Positions 1-8,750 of a stretch of DNA of 64,000 nt are shown here, piece after piece. Made by a program: the position numbers and the translations under genes. The stretch is from Spirochaetota bacterium (GTDB taxonomy: Bacteria > Spirochaetota > UBA4802 > JAFGDQ01). Within the stretch, counting starts at the first letter, position 1; each line of letters starts with the position of its first letter. Below the pieces are notes generated by a model. The model was not told where the DNA came from. It searched no databases and saw only the letters and a list, made by a program, of their open reading frames with translations. Location: the NCBI GenBank assembly GCA_016932015.1, contig JAFGDQ010000099.1, positions 20,560 through 84,559 of the forward strand, read 5' to 3'.

Positions 1-539
1 AAAACCCTGTCCCGGAAAGTTGCGACTTTGACCTCCGCGGTCATACCGAGTTTGATTTTATTTATATTCCTTTCAATTATAAAAATTACCGCTTCAACAT
101 CATTCATGTTAACAACCTGCGCCAGAGGAGAAGCAGGAGACACTGTAACGCCTTTATCTACCATTACCTTTCCTATGTAGCCTGTAATCGGCGAATCGAC
201 AATCGCAGGCATATAATCCATGCCCACAATATCGCGGTCTATTTTGAATAATGTCTGGCCTTTATTTACATGCTGGCCTTCAGTTGCGTTTATCTGCTTA
301 ATTTTACCTGGAACCTGGCTGAATACATTTACAACTTCAGTTCCGACAATATCTCCGGTATAATTCATACTTTCAACCATATCGATCTGTTTAACAGCAA
401 CAGCTTTCACAGGTATTTCCCGTTCTTCCGGAACCGCTCCGTTATTCTTATTTGCTTTGGTTGTAATAAAATTATAAATACGGTAAACAGCTACCAATGC
501 TACTACCGCGATTATGATGATTACTATTTTTTTCTTCAC
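1..539 (-). CDS. Efflux periplasmic adaptor (HlyD/RND type), 3' end cut by window
   Basis: The gene encodes the N-terminal ~179 residues of a membrane-fusion protein that would link an inner-membrane pump to the TolC channel encoded just upstream. I translated it by hand. A GTG start at 539 is preceded by GGAGG at 545-549. One N-terminal membrane segment (about residues 4-17, rich in I, V and A) is followed by a biotinyl-lipoyl-like half-motif containing KIKQINATEGQHVNKGQTLF, and then a strand pattern with SPITGYIGKV, typical of short-hairpin adaptors. Nothing in the visible part is broken, and the gene runs off the left edge. It starts 13 bases after the tolC stop, so the two are co-transcribed, and an RND or ABC pump gene is expected beyond the window. 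The substrate cannot be told. Confidence 0.85.
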   Translation of the reverse strand, partial: MKKKIVIIIIAVVALVAVYRIYNFITTKANKNNGAVPEEREIPVKAVAVKQIDMVESMNYTGDIVGTEVVNVFSQVPGKIKQINATEGQHVNKGQTLFKIDRDIVGMDYMPAIVDSPITGYIGKVMVDKGVTVSPASPLAQVVNMNDVEAVIFIIERNINKIKLGMTAEVKVATFRDRV

Positions 540-552
540 TTAAGCCTCCGGT

Positions 553-1983
553 TTATTCAAGGGTAAATATATCCTTACCAACTGCTTTATTAAGCTCCGC
601 TTTTGCGACCTGAAAATCATGCAGAGCCTGTATATACAGAGTTTTTGCTGTTGTCAACTGTACGTTGGCGTCTAATAACTTTGTATTATCAATTATACCG
701 TTTCTGAACTGTGTAATGCTGACCTTTAAAGATTCTTCTGCTGTGTCAACATTGCCCTGCTGCGACTCTATGGAATTTGACGCGGATTTATATTTCAGGT
801 AATTATATTGAACTTCAAGCCGTACATTCTTTATGAAATCTTCAAGCTGATACTCAGTCTGTTTTACCTGGCTTCTGACCTGTTTTGCTTTCGCATGACT
901 TGAATCAATCGGTGCCAAAGCTCCCCATTTATAAGTGGCTCCTACACTTACGCTCCAGCTTTTATTCCAGCCTTCCGGAGCGCCGGCCGCACTTGATTCT
1001 GCAAGCATGCCCAGGATGTAATAATCACCCGCATCAAGTGTGCCCAATGGCGGTGCCTGAACAGTATCTGATTCCTTATATGTATTTTTACTCATTCCGT
1101 AACTACCTTTGGCAAATAACGTAGGCCATATGTAAACAGATTCAGCTGCTCCTGCTGCATATTCCAGAGCCTCCTTTGAGCTTTTTATCTGTAGCAATTC
1201 AGGACGATTTTTCAAAGATTCAGCAATCATATTATTCAGCATTTCATTTTCTTTATCTTCCGGAATCCTGAGCATTGCCAAATCATTTTCATTTATTTTA
1301 ATGTTTGAAAGATCCATAAGATTCGCCTGTGAGTTGATATCTCTGCCAAGATGAATGTTTAATCCCGCCTTAGCTGCAAGGAAGTTGTTTTTAGCTGTAA
1401 TTAACTGTGTTCTTTCATTTGAAAATGCGACTTTTGCCCTAAGATAATCCAGTTTTGAAAAAGTACCTTTATTATAACCAACTGTTACCACTTTAAAATT
1501 TTCCTCAAGTGCTTTTGTTGATTCTTCTCTCAGCTTAATTCCTTCTTCAGCGAGAAGAAGCTGATAATAAAGTTTAATAGTCTGAATGGTTGTGTTAAGT
1601 TTAGTTGTTCTTACTTCATTTTCAGCTATTATGTGTCCTTTTCTGGAAGCCTGAAGAGTATTATAAAATACTCCGGGATTGACAAAAACTTCACCGTTTA
1701 CAAAAGTAACGGATGTTATGCTTTCAATTGAACTTGAATAACCGGCTTCTGCATCCTGCCGTGTATAAGAAACATCAGTAGACAGTGATGGCCAGAGCAT
1801 TCCCCACGACTCTCTTACTTTATACCTGCTTTCCTGAACTTTTTCAAGTGAAATTGCGTAAGTATTGTTATTCTCAAGTGCAATGTTTATCGCATTCTTT
1901 AAAGTCAGAACATCGTCTTCAGCATATAATGCTGCTGAGGTTAAAATAATTGCGCAAATTACCAGTAATTTTAATTTACTCAT
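553..1983 (-). CDS. tolC: TolC family outer-membrane efflux protein
   Basis: This is a 476-residue outer-membrane channel subunit. A Sec signal peptide (hydrophobic core about residues 5-20, ending ALYA before EDD) precedes two OEP repeats, roughly residues 25-235 and 250-470. Each is dominated by long amphipathic helices with the asparagine-rich periodic pattern of TolC/NodT proteins, for example ALENNNTYAISLEKVQESRY near the N-terminus and LLDANVQLTTAKTLYIQAL near the C-terminus. The length fits the family (about 430-490). It is the first gene of a minus-strand pair with the adaptor at 1-539, whose start lies 13 bases downstream. A weak GGGAA-type ribosome binding site precedes the ATG. The protein should trimerise in the outer membrane and work with the adaptor and an unseen pump. 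The symbol is used in the family sense only. Confidence 0.85.
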   Translation of the reverse strand: MSKLKLLVICAIILTSAALYAEDDVLTLKNAINIALENNNTYAISLEKVQESRYKVRESWGMLWPSLSTDVSYTRQDAEAGYSSSIESITSVTFVNGEVFVNPGVFYNTLQASRKGHIIAENEVRTTKLNTTIQTIKLYYQLLLAEEGIKLREESTKALEENFKVVTVGYNKGTFSKLDYLRAKVAFSNERTQLITAKNNFLAAKAGLNIHLGRDINSQANLMDLSNIKINENDLAMLRIPEDKENEMLNNMIAESLKNRPELLQIKSSKEALEYAAGAAESVYIWPTLFAKGSYGMSKNTYKESDTVQAPPLGTLDAGDYYILGMLAESSAAGAPEGWNKSWSVSVGATYKWGALAPIDSSHAKAKQVRSQVKQTEYQLEDFIKNVRLEVQYNYLKYKSASNSIESQQGNVDTAEESLKVSITQFRNGIIDNTKLLDANVQLTTAKTLYIQALHDFQVAKAELNKAVGKDIFTLE

Positions 1984-2519
1984 TAATAATTCCCGAATTT
2001 GTTTATTTTTTAGTGTTATTTTGATTATTGTATATATTTAATTAATGGATGGGTTATAAAATCAATAACAATTATTGATTAAGGCAATAAAATTATTATA
2101 AAGATTCTTTACAACCGTATTTATCCTTTAAATATTAAACCCCATACAGGAAAAATTTGTTCCTTTTTATTTTTGTTAATCAAAAAAGTTGAATATAAAG
2201 GTATTATTTTAATAGTATTCTTCAGTTTAATAATATAGACGAATTTCATTATTATTTATTGCAGTAAAATTATTGTTCTCAGTATTTTTATGAAATTATA
2301 AATGAATGTTTCACATTCCGGTATAAAAAAATATATACTGATTTTACAGTATAAAATATTTTTCCGCCTGATAAATAAAATTCATATTTAAAAAATTCAA
2401 CAAATATTTATCGTTGTTTTAAAACTTTTGCTGTTTTTACTGTATTTATGCATATTTTTATCAGCACAGTTTTTAAGTTGACACCGGTATTACTCTGACC
2501 AATGCTGTTGTTGTAAAAT
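1984..2519. other. AT-rich intergenic region between tolC and tRNA-Arg
   Basis: This 536-base stretch has no reading frame with a ribosome binding site and no recognisable gene fragment on either strand. It must hold the minus-strand tolC promoter, but many AT-rich -10-like boxes prevent a clear choice. The plus-strand end carries the likely tRNA promoter, listed separately. Confidence 0.5.
2478..2506 (+). promoter_or_regulatory. Candidate sigma-70 promoter for tRNA-Arg
   Basis: A perfect TTGACA at 2478-2483 is followed after 17 bases by AATGCT (2501-2506), a poor -10 match. Position argues for it: the tRNA begins 13 bases downstream. This is inferred from sequence only. Confidence 0.4.
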
Positions 2520-2592
2520 GCGCCCGTAGCTCAGTGGATAGAGCGTCGGACTTCGAATCCGTGCGTCGCAGGTTCAAATCCTGCCGGGCGTG
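2520..2592 (+). tRNA. tRNA-Arg (anticodon TCG)
   Basis: A 73-base cloverleaf is visible. The acceptor stem GCGCCCG pairs with CGGGCGT, with the first pair a G-U. The D arm is GCTC/GAGC and the anticodon loop is CTTCGAA with anticodon TCG, reading CGA and other CGN codons. The T arm is GCAGG-TTCAAAT-CCTGC, and the discriminator base is G. The first base pair of the anticodon stem is a T-T mismatch. CCA is not fully encoded, since the genome continues CCT. It lies alone, with an accessory pocket (MazEF remnant and RAYT remnant) immediately downstream, a common arrangement at tRNA integration sites, although I found no attachment-site duplication. Confidence 0.93.
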
Positions 2593-2946
2593 CCTGCATT
2601 TCAGATATTTTTATCTTATTTGCTGAATAATTATTTCTATATCACAGCCTATTAGTAGAGAATTTTTATTAATGACCTCTATAGCAGGAGAATTAAGGCA
2701 AGTAAGGAAAACAAAATAAATTTCACATAATTGTGTTCAGATAAATATTGTCTGAACCATGGATTTAAACGATTGCGCGCCTTTTGGGCGCGAATAATTT
2801 CACAGATTATATAGTGCTATATATTTAGATCAGGAAGCATCGCCAACTGTTACAAGAAGCATAATGACAAACATTGCTGCACCGCAAAACATCTATAAGT
2901 TCTCAATGCCGTTCTATTCAATTTATTCGGTTAATTTATACAATTT
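2593..2946. other. Intergenic region after tRNA-Arg, with one short hairpin
   Basis: No gene was found in these 354 bases. A G+C-rich hairpin with stem CGCGCC/GGCGCG (2776-2781 with 2787-2792, loop TTTTG) stands out from the AT-rich surroundings. It lacks a T-run, so it is a weak terminator candidate at best. A 28-codon frame near 2862 has no ribosome binding site and was not accepted. Confidence 0.4.
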
Positions 2947-3130
2947 TTAATAAGCAAACAATTCCTGCAAATACTCAATAATGCTGTTTTTTACGGAACG
3001 GGGAACCTCTCCAAGCTTTTGAATTCATCTGGATTTATCAATAGCTCTCATCTGAGCAGGGCCTGTTTTTCTTTATCTCCGATCCTTGTGTTGGATCAAG
3101 CTGAACCAGCCAGATATCGAATCTTCGGAC
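2947..3130 (-). pseudogene. mazF: Broken mazF-type toxin gene (internal deletion plus in-frame stop)
   Basis: Reading the minus strand downstream of the MazE gene gives a clear MazF/PemK N-terminus (RRFDIWLVQLDPTQGSEI, then KKNRP) from about 3127 to 3061. It is then joined in another frame to the usual C-terminus (QMRAIDKSR, stop, IQKLGEVPRSVKNSIIEYLQ, then ELFAY) ending at a TAA at 2947-2949. Only about 184 bases remain of an expected 330 or so. The central portion, including most of the RNA-binding loop region, is missing; the joint shifts frame, one TGA interrupts the C-terminal part, and no ATG/GTG/TTG is left at the expected start (GTC at 3128-3130). The toxin cannot be made. It sits 11 bases past the antitoxin stop, exactly where the toxin normally lies. 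Confidence 0.85.
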
Positions 3131-3141
3131 GCTGTTCTTTA

Positions 3142-3402
3142 CTATTCAATTTTCTCATCTTCTGTTAAAAAAGCATCAAGCCATTCCTGTTCTTCACTAC
3201 TTAAACTTTCACCTGATTTTTTATCAAACTCTTTAGCCCACCCTTCCCTTGGTTTCTTTTTGGGATGTATTAAAAGACCTTCATTTGTTACTTTAAATTC
3301 CAGTTCTTTATTTTCAAGTTGTGCCTGATCAATAATCATTTTTGGAATCCGGAGTCCTTGTGAATTGCCTATTTTTATTAATGTAGCTATATTAACCTCC
3401 AA
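3142..3402 (-). CDS. mazE: MazE-type antitoxin, AbrB/SpoVT fold (orphaned)
   Basis: The 86-residue protein has the swapped-hairpin AbrB DNA-binding fold in residues 1-45 (IKIGNSQGLRIPKMII is the family hallmark). An acidic, unstructured-looking tail (SGESLSSEEQEWLDAFLTED) is of the type that wraps the toxin. In an intact system it would bind MazF and repress its own promoter. The toxin gene downstream is broken, so the antitoxin is now an orphan. It might still act as a transcriptional regulator or protect against a related toxin elsewhere; that is inference. A purine-rich GGAGGTTAA precedes the ATG. The reading frame is intact and shows no sign of decay. Confidence 0.85.
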   Translation of the reverse strand: MEVNIATLIKIGNSQGLRIPKMIIDQAQLENKELEFKVTNEGLLIHPKKKPREGWAKEFDKKSGESLSSEEQEWLDAFLTEDEKIE

Positions 3403-3813
3403 TTACATAAAAATGTAATTACAATTCAATTACTTTTAATAAGTATATCAATATCAATAGTAATTTGACTTGTGAAAGAATGTAGAGAGATAGAATAGCT
3501 CAATAGCACTTCCTGTGAAACATCTATTAAGGGAAATCGCGTCCTGTTCCAATATAGATGAGCAAGGAGCTGTCTATCTATTTCAGGGTTGAGAAAATTG
3601 TGAGAATTCCTTTTTCAGGTGTCAGCCTGTTTCGTATTTATGATAACTCTCCAGTTTTATTTGTCCAGTTGAATTATCAGGGATTCCCCGGTAGTCGAAA
3701 TGGATATTGAATTTATTTGTACGTGCAATATTTGGATCTGCTTACTCTCTTCAGAACTGTGATTTACAGGATTAAAGGACTACATTATTTTTGCAAAGGA
3801 GATGTTTCATAAT
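3403..3813. other. Intergenic region upstream of mazE, possible decayed sequence
   Basis: There is no intact gene here. The first bases (3403-3450) carry the mazE leader and promoter region. The rest reads as mixed-composition DNA with no frame longer than about 40 codons that has a ribosome binding site, and I recognised no protein fragment. Between a broken toxin gene and a decayed transposase it is probably the debris of earlier insertions, which is inference. Confidence 0.35.
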
Positions 3814-3984
3814 CTAACAATATTCAGCAGCCTGATTAGTTTTTAAGACACCAGTATTCATTTTTGAGACGCACAATTTTGAGACGCCATGAATGACGTC
3901 TCTACGGATTTTCGTATCAGGTTTACATTTTTCATCAATAACAATAATGCCATGAATATGATTGGGCATAATTACAAATGAATC
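3814..3984 (-). pseudogene. Fragment of REP-associated (RAYT, IS200-like Y1) transposase
   Basis: A 57-codon minus-strand frame contains SFVIMPNHIHGIIVID (about 3981-3934). This is the metal-binding HUH signature region of IS200/TnpA-REP transposases, which read MPNHIHGI. The frame upstream is closed by a TGA and the catalytic tyrosine region cannot be found, so it is a remnant. After the motif the frame runs into a REP-like hairpin (3881-3902), as often seen when REPs insert into a dying RAYT. Its REP palindromes are at 4047-4093. The gene is not functional; it shows past activity of a RAYT-REP pair. Confidence 0.75.
3881..3905. repeat. REP-like hairpin inside the RAYT remnant
   Basis: GAGACG (3881-3886) pairs with CGTCTC (3897-3902), followed by TAC, so the minus strand reads GTAGAGACG at its foot, the same foot as the REP at 4047. 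A third partial copy, GAGACG, lies at 3866-3871. Confidence 0.55.
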
Positions 3985-4046
3985 CCGCGGCTGTCAAATA
4001 TCTCGATTGTGAAAAATTGCGAACGCGTTTACGAATTATTGCGATT

Positions 4047-4093
4047 GTAGAGACGTTGTAATGCAACGTCTTTACAATGTGCAACGTCTCTAC
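4047..4093. repeat. GTAG-type REP palindrome and adjoining half copy
   Basis: GTAGAGACGTTG (4047-4058) pairs with CAACGTCTTTAC (4063-4074) with one G-T wobble, giving a 12-base-pair stem. A further half, TGCAACGTCTCTAC, follows at 4080-4093. REPs mobilised by RAYT transposases typically carry a conserved tetranucleotide such as GTAG at the foot of the hairpin, which is visible here. The half copy covers the stop codon of the histidine kinase gene (TAG at 4090-4092). Confidence 0.7.
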
Positions 4094-7000
4094 TTATAAA
4101 TATATTTAATTCCCAGAGTCGATGCCAAAACTTCGAACAGCTCATTTTCCCTGAAGGGCTTACATATATAACCGTCTGCTCCCATTTCTTTTATTCTCTG
4201 TATGTCTTCCTGAAAAGCACCGGCAGTAACCGCTATTACGGGGATTCGTTTTCCTTTCATTGTCTTTATCTTTTGAATAACTTCATAACCGTTCATAACC
4301 GGCATACGCATATCCAGCAGAATCAGATCCGGAGATTCATTCTTATATTTTTCGATTGCCTCAACACCGTTCTGTGCCTCAAAGGTAACTATATCAACAG
4401 AACCAAGGATTGTTTTCAATAAATTTCGATTATCCTGCCTGTCATCTACAACCAGAATGCGGGGAGATTTCTGGCCGGACTGCAGGCCGGCTACTTTTCT
4501 TGACGTTATATTATCCCCGCTGATTAGTACATTTTTATCTTTTTCAACAGGAACAGTAAATGTAAAGCACGCCCCCCTGCCCTCTTCACTTGTGACTGTA
4601 ATATCACCGCCCATTAAATTCGCGTACTGCCTGCTTATGACCAGCCCAAGGCCTGTTCCTTCCTCTTTTATTCCTGCTTCTGCCTGTCCGAATTTCTGGA
4701 ACAACTTCCCGATATCTTTTTTTGCAATACCGGGCCCTGTATCTTCGACTTTTATAGATAAAAGAACTTTACTCTCTGTTTGTTCAGAGCTTATTGTTAC
4801 TGAAACACTTCCCTCCTTTGTGAATTTAACAGCGTTGCCTACCAGATTAATTATTATCTGTTTAAATTTACTTTCATCGGTTATATAATTTCCTTTTATA
4901 ATTTCAGGATATTCAAATAAAAGAACAACGCCGTTTTTATCTGTTTTAATGCGGAACATTGTTTCAATATCTTTAAGAAGAGAAAGGATATTAAATGAAG
5001 AAGGATTATAGGTAACACGGCCTGCTTCAATTCTGGATATTTCAAGTATGTCATTTATGAGCGTGAGCAGATGGGATCCGCTTTTTTGTATTGTTCCCAG
5101 CCATTCATTCTGCTCTTGTGTCAGGTTTTCCGCTCCCTGCAGTATTTCGGAGAAACCGAGTATCGCATTCATAGGAGTTCTGATTTCATGGGACATGTTT
5201 GAAAGAAAAGTACTCTTTGCCATACTGGCTGTTTCCGCTTCTTCTTTAGCTTTTTTTAAATTTTCCTCAGATTCTTTTAAATATGTAATATCACGGTTAG
5301 TACCAACAAGCCCTGTTATGTTGCCTTCGCTGTCTTTTACAGGCACTTTTGTAATCAAAATCCAGCGTGCGCTGCCGTCTTCATTAAAAACTTTTTCTTC
5401 ATAATTTACAATATTCCCTTTATTGCTTAATACGGAGTGATCTTTTTTATAAGCCTTTAAAGCTTGATCTTCAGACAAAAGGTCAAAATCTGTCTTGCCC
5501 AGTATTTCATTAAAACCCGATAAACCGTAAGTACGAAGCATTCTGTAATTTGCCAGAATAAACCTGCTTTCCATATCCTTGGCATATATCTCATCAGGCA
5601 GGGTGTCAATTAATGTACGAAGCAGATTTCGGCTGCGGTCCAGTTCTTTTGTCCGTACTTTTACAAGGTCCTCAAGATTATCCCGGTATGTTTTCAGTTC
5701 TTCTTCAATCTTTTTTCGTTCCGTAATGTCATTCAAAGTATGAAGTGCAAACTTTTCTTTTCCAATAGTAACTGTGTCAATATTTGCAAGAATAGTGAGC
5801 GGAGTGCCGGATTTTGTGTAAACAACTCTCTCTATGTTCCTGATAATATTTTTTTTATGAATCTCATCTAAGACAAGTTTGCGTGCATTCACATCACGAT
5901 TTATTCCTAATTCAACGGAAGTTTTTCCAATAACTTCCTCCCTTGAAAAACCGAACAGCTCAAGCCACGCTTCATTCGCTTCAACGAACGCATGATCAGG
6001 AATACTGCTCAGCACCGCAGGAAGAGATGATTTGCTGAATAGAACAGAAAATTTTTCCTCGCTCAACCGTAGAGACTCTTCCGCAAGTTTGCGGTCCGTT
6101 ATCACTTCACTGAAAAGCAGGATTCCGCCTATCTTGTCCTTATATTCAAACCATGGGTGAACTTCCCATCTTACCCAGTCCACTGTCCCGTCTTTTCTGG
6201 GAAAAGAGTCTTCTCCGCTTTTCTCTATTGCTCCTTCAAGACAGCGGCGATGTACTTCTTTTATCTGTACCGGGATTTCCGGAAAGACTTCATAATGCGA
6301 TTTTCCCGTTATATCCGCTTCACCAAGATGGTAATCGGATAGAAACCGGTTACTCACTGCAATATATTTCATTTCAGTGTCAAACATAGCTATTGCCGCG
6401 GGAGCGTGTTCAATAAACAGTTTTAACTGGCGGCTGACTTTCTGAAGGGCTTCTTCAGCATATTTTCTGGAAGTTATATCAAGAACAAAAGCGGCAATCT
6501 GTTCTTCAGGGCCGGGCAGCAATGCGTCTGCAATATAAATCCAGATACGTGAACCGTCACTCTTTAAGTATTCTTTCTCATAAGGTTCACAAATCCCTTT
6601 TTCACGCAGCTCTGCTATTGCCTTTTCATCAGCAGAAATCCACTCAGGCGGTGTAATTTTCCGCCAGTCAACCAGACCAAGGTAAAAATCTTCCCGTGAA
6701 TACCCTGTCATATTAAGATAATAATCATTTGCTTCTATAATATTTCCGTCTGCTGAGGCTATTATCATACCCGCAATATCAGCGTCTGCAAAAGACCGCA
6801 TGCGCATAAGAGCAAAACGCAGTTCTTCTTCCGTTTGCTTACGGTCAGTAATATCTATAGATAAAATAAAAACTCCTTCCGGCACTGGGTGAATACTAAG
6901 CTCAAACCAGCCCGAAGTGCCGTCGGGGAAAATAAATTCATTTTCCATATGCCGGTATACCTTTTCTTCCATGCACAGCCTGATAATTTTAAAAACTTCT

Positions 7001-7479
7001 GTCTTCCCGGCACCGGGCCATATATCCATATAAACATTGCCGATCAGTTCCTGCTTTGAAAGACGGCTGTGCCTGGCAGCAGCGTCATTAAGATAAATGT
7101 ACCGCCAGTCTGTTCCTATTATCTGACAACCTTCCAGCATATTATCCAGAGTTGTCCTGAAACGAATTTCACTTTTTCGAATTTCATCCTCTAAACGAAT
7201 GCGGGAGTACAGCAGAGGGCGCACCCCCATTATTCCTATAAAAAAAAATAAAGATAAAATCAGTCCGATTAATTCATACTCATAGCCGGAAGCAGACATG
7301 CCGGGCATAACAGTCAGCTTCAGTAAATGCATAAGGCGTCTTATGCCCATAAGGCATAAAGCCGCAGATATAAATATCCAGGAGAAGGTTTTTCCTGTTA
7401 CTTTAATAAGACGAAAGGCGAAAAAAGACGCGGAAAACTGAAGCAACGCCGAGATTGATAATATTATAATTAAAGTCAT
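4090..7479 (-). CDS. Membrane-bound hybrid histidine kinase with five PAS domains and a receiver
   Basis: The 1129-residue sensor kinase starts with about three membrane segments (residues 1-92). Five PAS/PAC modules follow in series (about 100-215, 225-340, 350-465, 470-590 and 615-735), each closed by a DIT(D/E)RK- or DITYLKE-like PAC end. Next comes HisKA with the H-box SNMSHEIRTPMNAILG, HATPase_c with the N-box (NLVGNAVKFTKEGS), G1 (DTGPGIAKKDI) and G2 (GTGLGL), and a C-terminal receiver with VVDD and the phospho-acceptor LLDMRMP. It should autophosphorylate on His and pass phosphate to its own receiver. No output protein or second kinase is adjacent, so its partner is unknown. The last codon and stop overlap a REP repeat, so the natural C-terminus may have been altered. 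Confidence 0.9.
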   Translation of the reverse strand: MTLIIILSISALLQFSASFFAFRLIKVTGKTFSWIFISAALCLMGIRRLMHLLKLTVMPGMSASGYEYELIGLILSLFFFIGIMGVRPLLYSRIRLEDEIRKSEIRFRTTLDNMLEGCQIIGTDWRYIYLNDAAARHSRLSKQELIGNVYMDIWPGAGKTEVFKIIRLCMEEKVYRHMENEFIFPDGTSGWFELSIHPVPEGVFILSIDITDRKQTEEELRFALMRMRSFADADIAGMIIASADGNIIEANDYYLNMTGYSREDFYLGLVDWRKITPPEWISADEKAIAELREKGICEPYEKEYLKSDGSRIWIYIADALLPGPEEQIAAFVLDITSRKYAEEALQKVSRQLKLFIEHAPAAIAMFDTEMKYIAVSNRFLSDYHLGEADITGKSHYEVFPEIPVQIKEVHRRCLEGAIEKSGEDSFPRKDGTVDWVRWEVHPWFEYKDKIGGILLFSEVITDRKLAEESLRLSEEKFSVLFSKSSLPAVLSSIPDHAFVEANEAWLELFGFSREEVIGKTSVELGINRDVNARKLVLDEIHKKNIIRNIERVVYTKSGTPLTILANIDTVTIGKEKFALHTLNDITERKKIEEELKTYRDNLEDLVKVRTKELDRSRNLLRTLIDTLPDEIYAKDMESRFILANYRMLRTYGLSGFNEILGKTDFDLLSEDQALKAYKKDHSVLSNKGNIVNYEEKVFNEDGSARWILITKVPVKDSEGNITGLVGTNRDITYLKESEENLKKAKEEAETASMAKSTFLSNMSHEIRTPMNAILGFSEILQGAENLTQEQNEWLGTIQKSGSHLLTLINDILEISRIEAGRVTYNPSSFNILSLLKDIETMFRIKTDKNGVVLLFEYPEIIKGNYITDESKFKQIIINLVGNAVKFTKEGSVSVTISSEQTESKVLLSIKVEDTGPGIAKKDIGKLFQKFGQAEAGIKEEGTGLGLVISRQYANLMGGDITVTSEEGRGACFTFTVPVEKDKNVLISGDNITSRKVAGLQSGQKSPRILVVDDRQDNRNLLKTILGSVDIVTFEAQNGVEAIEKYKNESPDLILLDMRMPVMNGYEVIQKIKTMKGKRIPVIAVTAGAFQEDIQRIKEMGADGYICKPFRENELFEVLASTLGIKYIYK

Positions 7480-7859
7480 ACCCAGCTCAGGTTATGATTT
7501 TTAATAGTCAAGCTTATACTATCAAAATAAGATATTATAGTCAAAACTTTATTATTTTCTTCAGGTCTTATAAAAAAAAGATAAAAAATTTAATTTCTTT
7601 AAAAATAAATTATGAAATAATACTGCTGGAATACAGTGTTTATATATCATAAAAAGTCTTATTATTCCTTCTTGAGGAGCGGTTTTTGTATATAAATTCC
7701 CAATAGCTGAGTAGTTACCATGAAAAATTATTATCATGAAAGAAATAAACCGGATAATAAGCAGAAAATATCTCTTGAATTTATATTTATAATATATAAT
7801 ACGGTAAAGGTAACTGCTTTAATCAAAAACAAAAAAAGAATAATCAGGAGGCTGTTTAA
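7480..7859. other. Divergent promoter region between kinase and MBL hydrolase
   Basis: These 380 AT-rich bases separate divergent genes. TATAAT at 7795-7800 and an upstream TTGAAT at 7775-7780 are only 14 bases apart, so I do not call a promoter. A perfect ribosome binding site AGGAGG (7846-7851) belongs to the gene at 7860. No gene was seen. Confidence 0.4.
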
Positions 7860-8750
7860 ATGGAAGTTATTATAAACAGGTATGGGGAGGATAAACTCGC
7901 GACAAAGACATTATTCAGCGATGAATTCGGTTTCAACGTTGCTTCAGTCATTGTTATGGGTAAAAAAGAATGCATTGTGATTGACTGCCAGTGGACACTT
8001 GCCAACGCGCACAGGGTCATTGCTGAAATCATAGATACACAGCTTGAACTTAAAGCAATCTTTGCTACACATTCTCATCCTGACCATTACTGGGGAATGG
8101 GAGTTATGCAGCAGGCTTTTCCAAATGCCAAATGCTATATGCTGCCGGAAGATCTTCGTCTCTACAATGACCAGTATCAGGCAAAGCTTGATGAATGGGA
8201 GCCAGTAATGGGAAAAAACAATCTCTGCCGCAAGCAGGCTGAAAATATTATTCCGCTTACAACAGGCTATCTTGAACTTGAAGGCGAACGTCTTGAAGTA
8301 TTTGACCATGTAATGGGCGACTACAGATGGAATTCCGTTGTATGGATACCATCAATCAAAACAATGTACGGAAGCGATGTTCTGTTCAATCAGGCGCACC
8401 CTTTCACATGTGAAGTTACAGCACCGCAGCGGAAACAGTGGATTGAAGATATAGAAAAGATGGAAAAATACGGGGCTGAAGTTGTTATTCCGGGCCATCA
8501 GAAGGAAGGATGTCTCTTTGACGGAAGCGCATACAAGTACACAAAGGATTACCTGATCGCTACAGAAGAGGAACTTGCAGGTACAAAAGACGCAGCTTCC
8601 TTTTTCTACAATATGATAAAACGCTTTCCGGGATCAAGTCTAATTATGTACTCAAATGAAATGAACGCGGAAGTCTGGAAAGGCGGACGTCCGTGGGACT
8701 GGGTTGTTGAAACTGAGGAAACACCGGCTATAAATCCCTTAAAGGGATAA
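7860..8750 (+). CDS. Metallo-beta-lactamase-fold hydrolase
   Basis: The 296-residue soluble enzyme carries the zinc motif HSHPDH (residues 71-76). A later conserved GSDVLF supplies the bridging Asp, and GHQ near residue 216 supplies the last His of the fold. There is no signal peptide, so it is cytoplasmic. It resembles the broad MBL group that includes lactonases, glyoxalase II-like and sulfatase-like enzymes; the specific substrate cannot be assigned. AGGAGG at 7846-7851 with 8-base spacing fixes the start. It is transcribed alone and ends at a strong hairpin (8761-8783). Confidence 0.85.
   Translation: MEVIINRYGEDKLATKTLFSDEFGFNVASVIVMGKKECIVIDCQWTLANAHRVIAEIIDTQLELKAIFATHSHPDHYWGMGVMQQAFPNAKCYMLPEDLRLYNDQYQAKLDEWEPVMGKNNLCRKQAENIIPLTTGYLELEGERLEVFDHVMGDYRWNSVVWIPSIKTMYGSDVLFNQAHPFTCEVTAPQRKQWIEDIEKMEKYGAEVVIPGHQKEGCLFDGSAYKYTKDYLIATEEELAGTKDAASFFYNMIKRFPGSSLIMYSNEMNAEVWKGGRPWDWVVETEETPAINPLKG

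Noticed and set aside
2862..2948. A 28-codon plus-strand frame after the tRNA
   Set aside because: No ribosome binding site, no similarity recognised and length within chance.
7775..7800. Promoter TTGAAT/TATAAT for the MBL gene
   Set aside because: Spacing is only 14 bases, too short for sigma-70.
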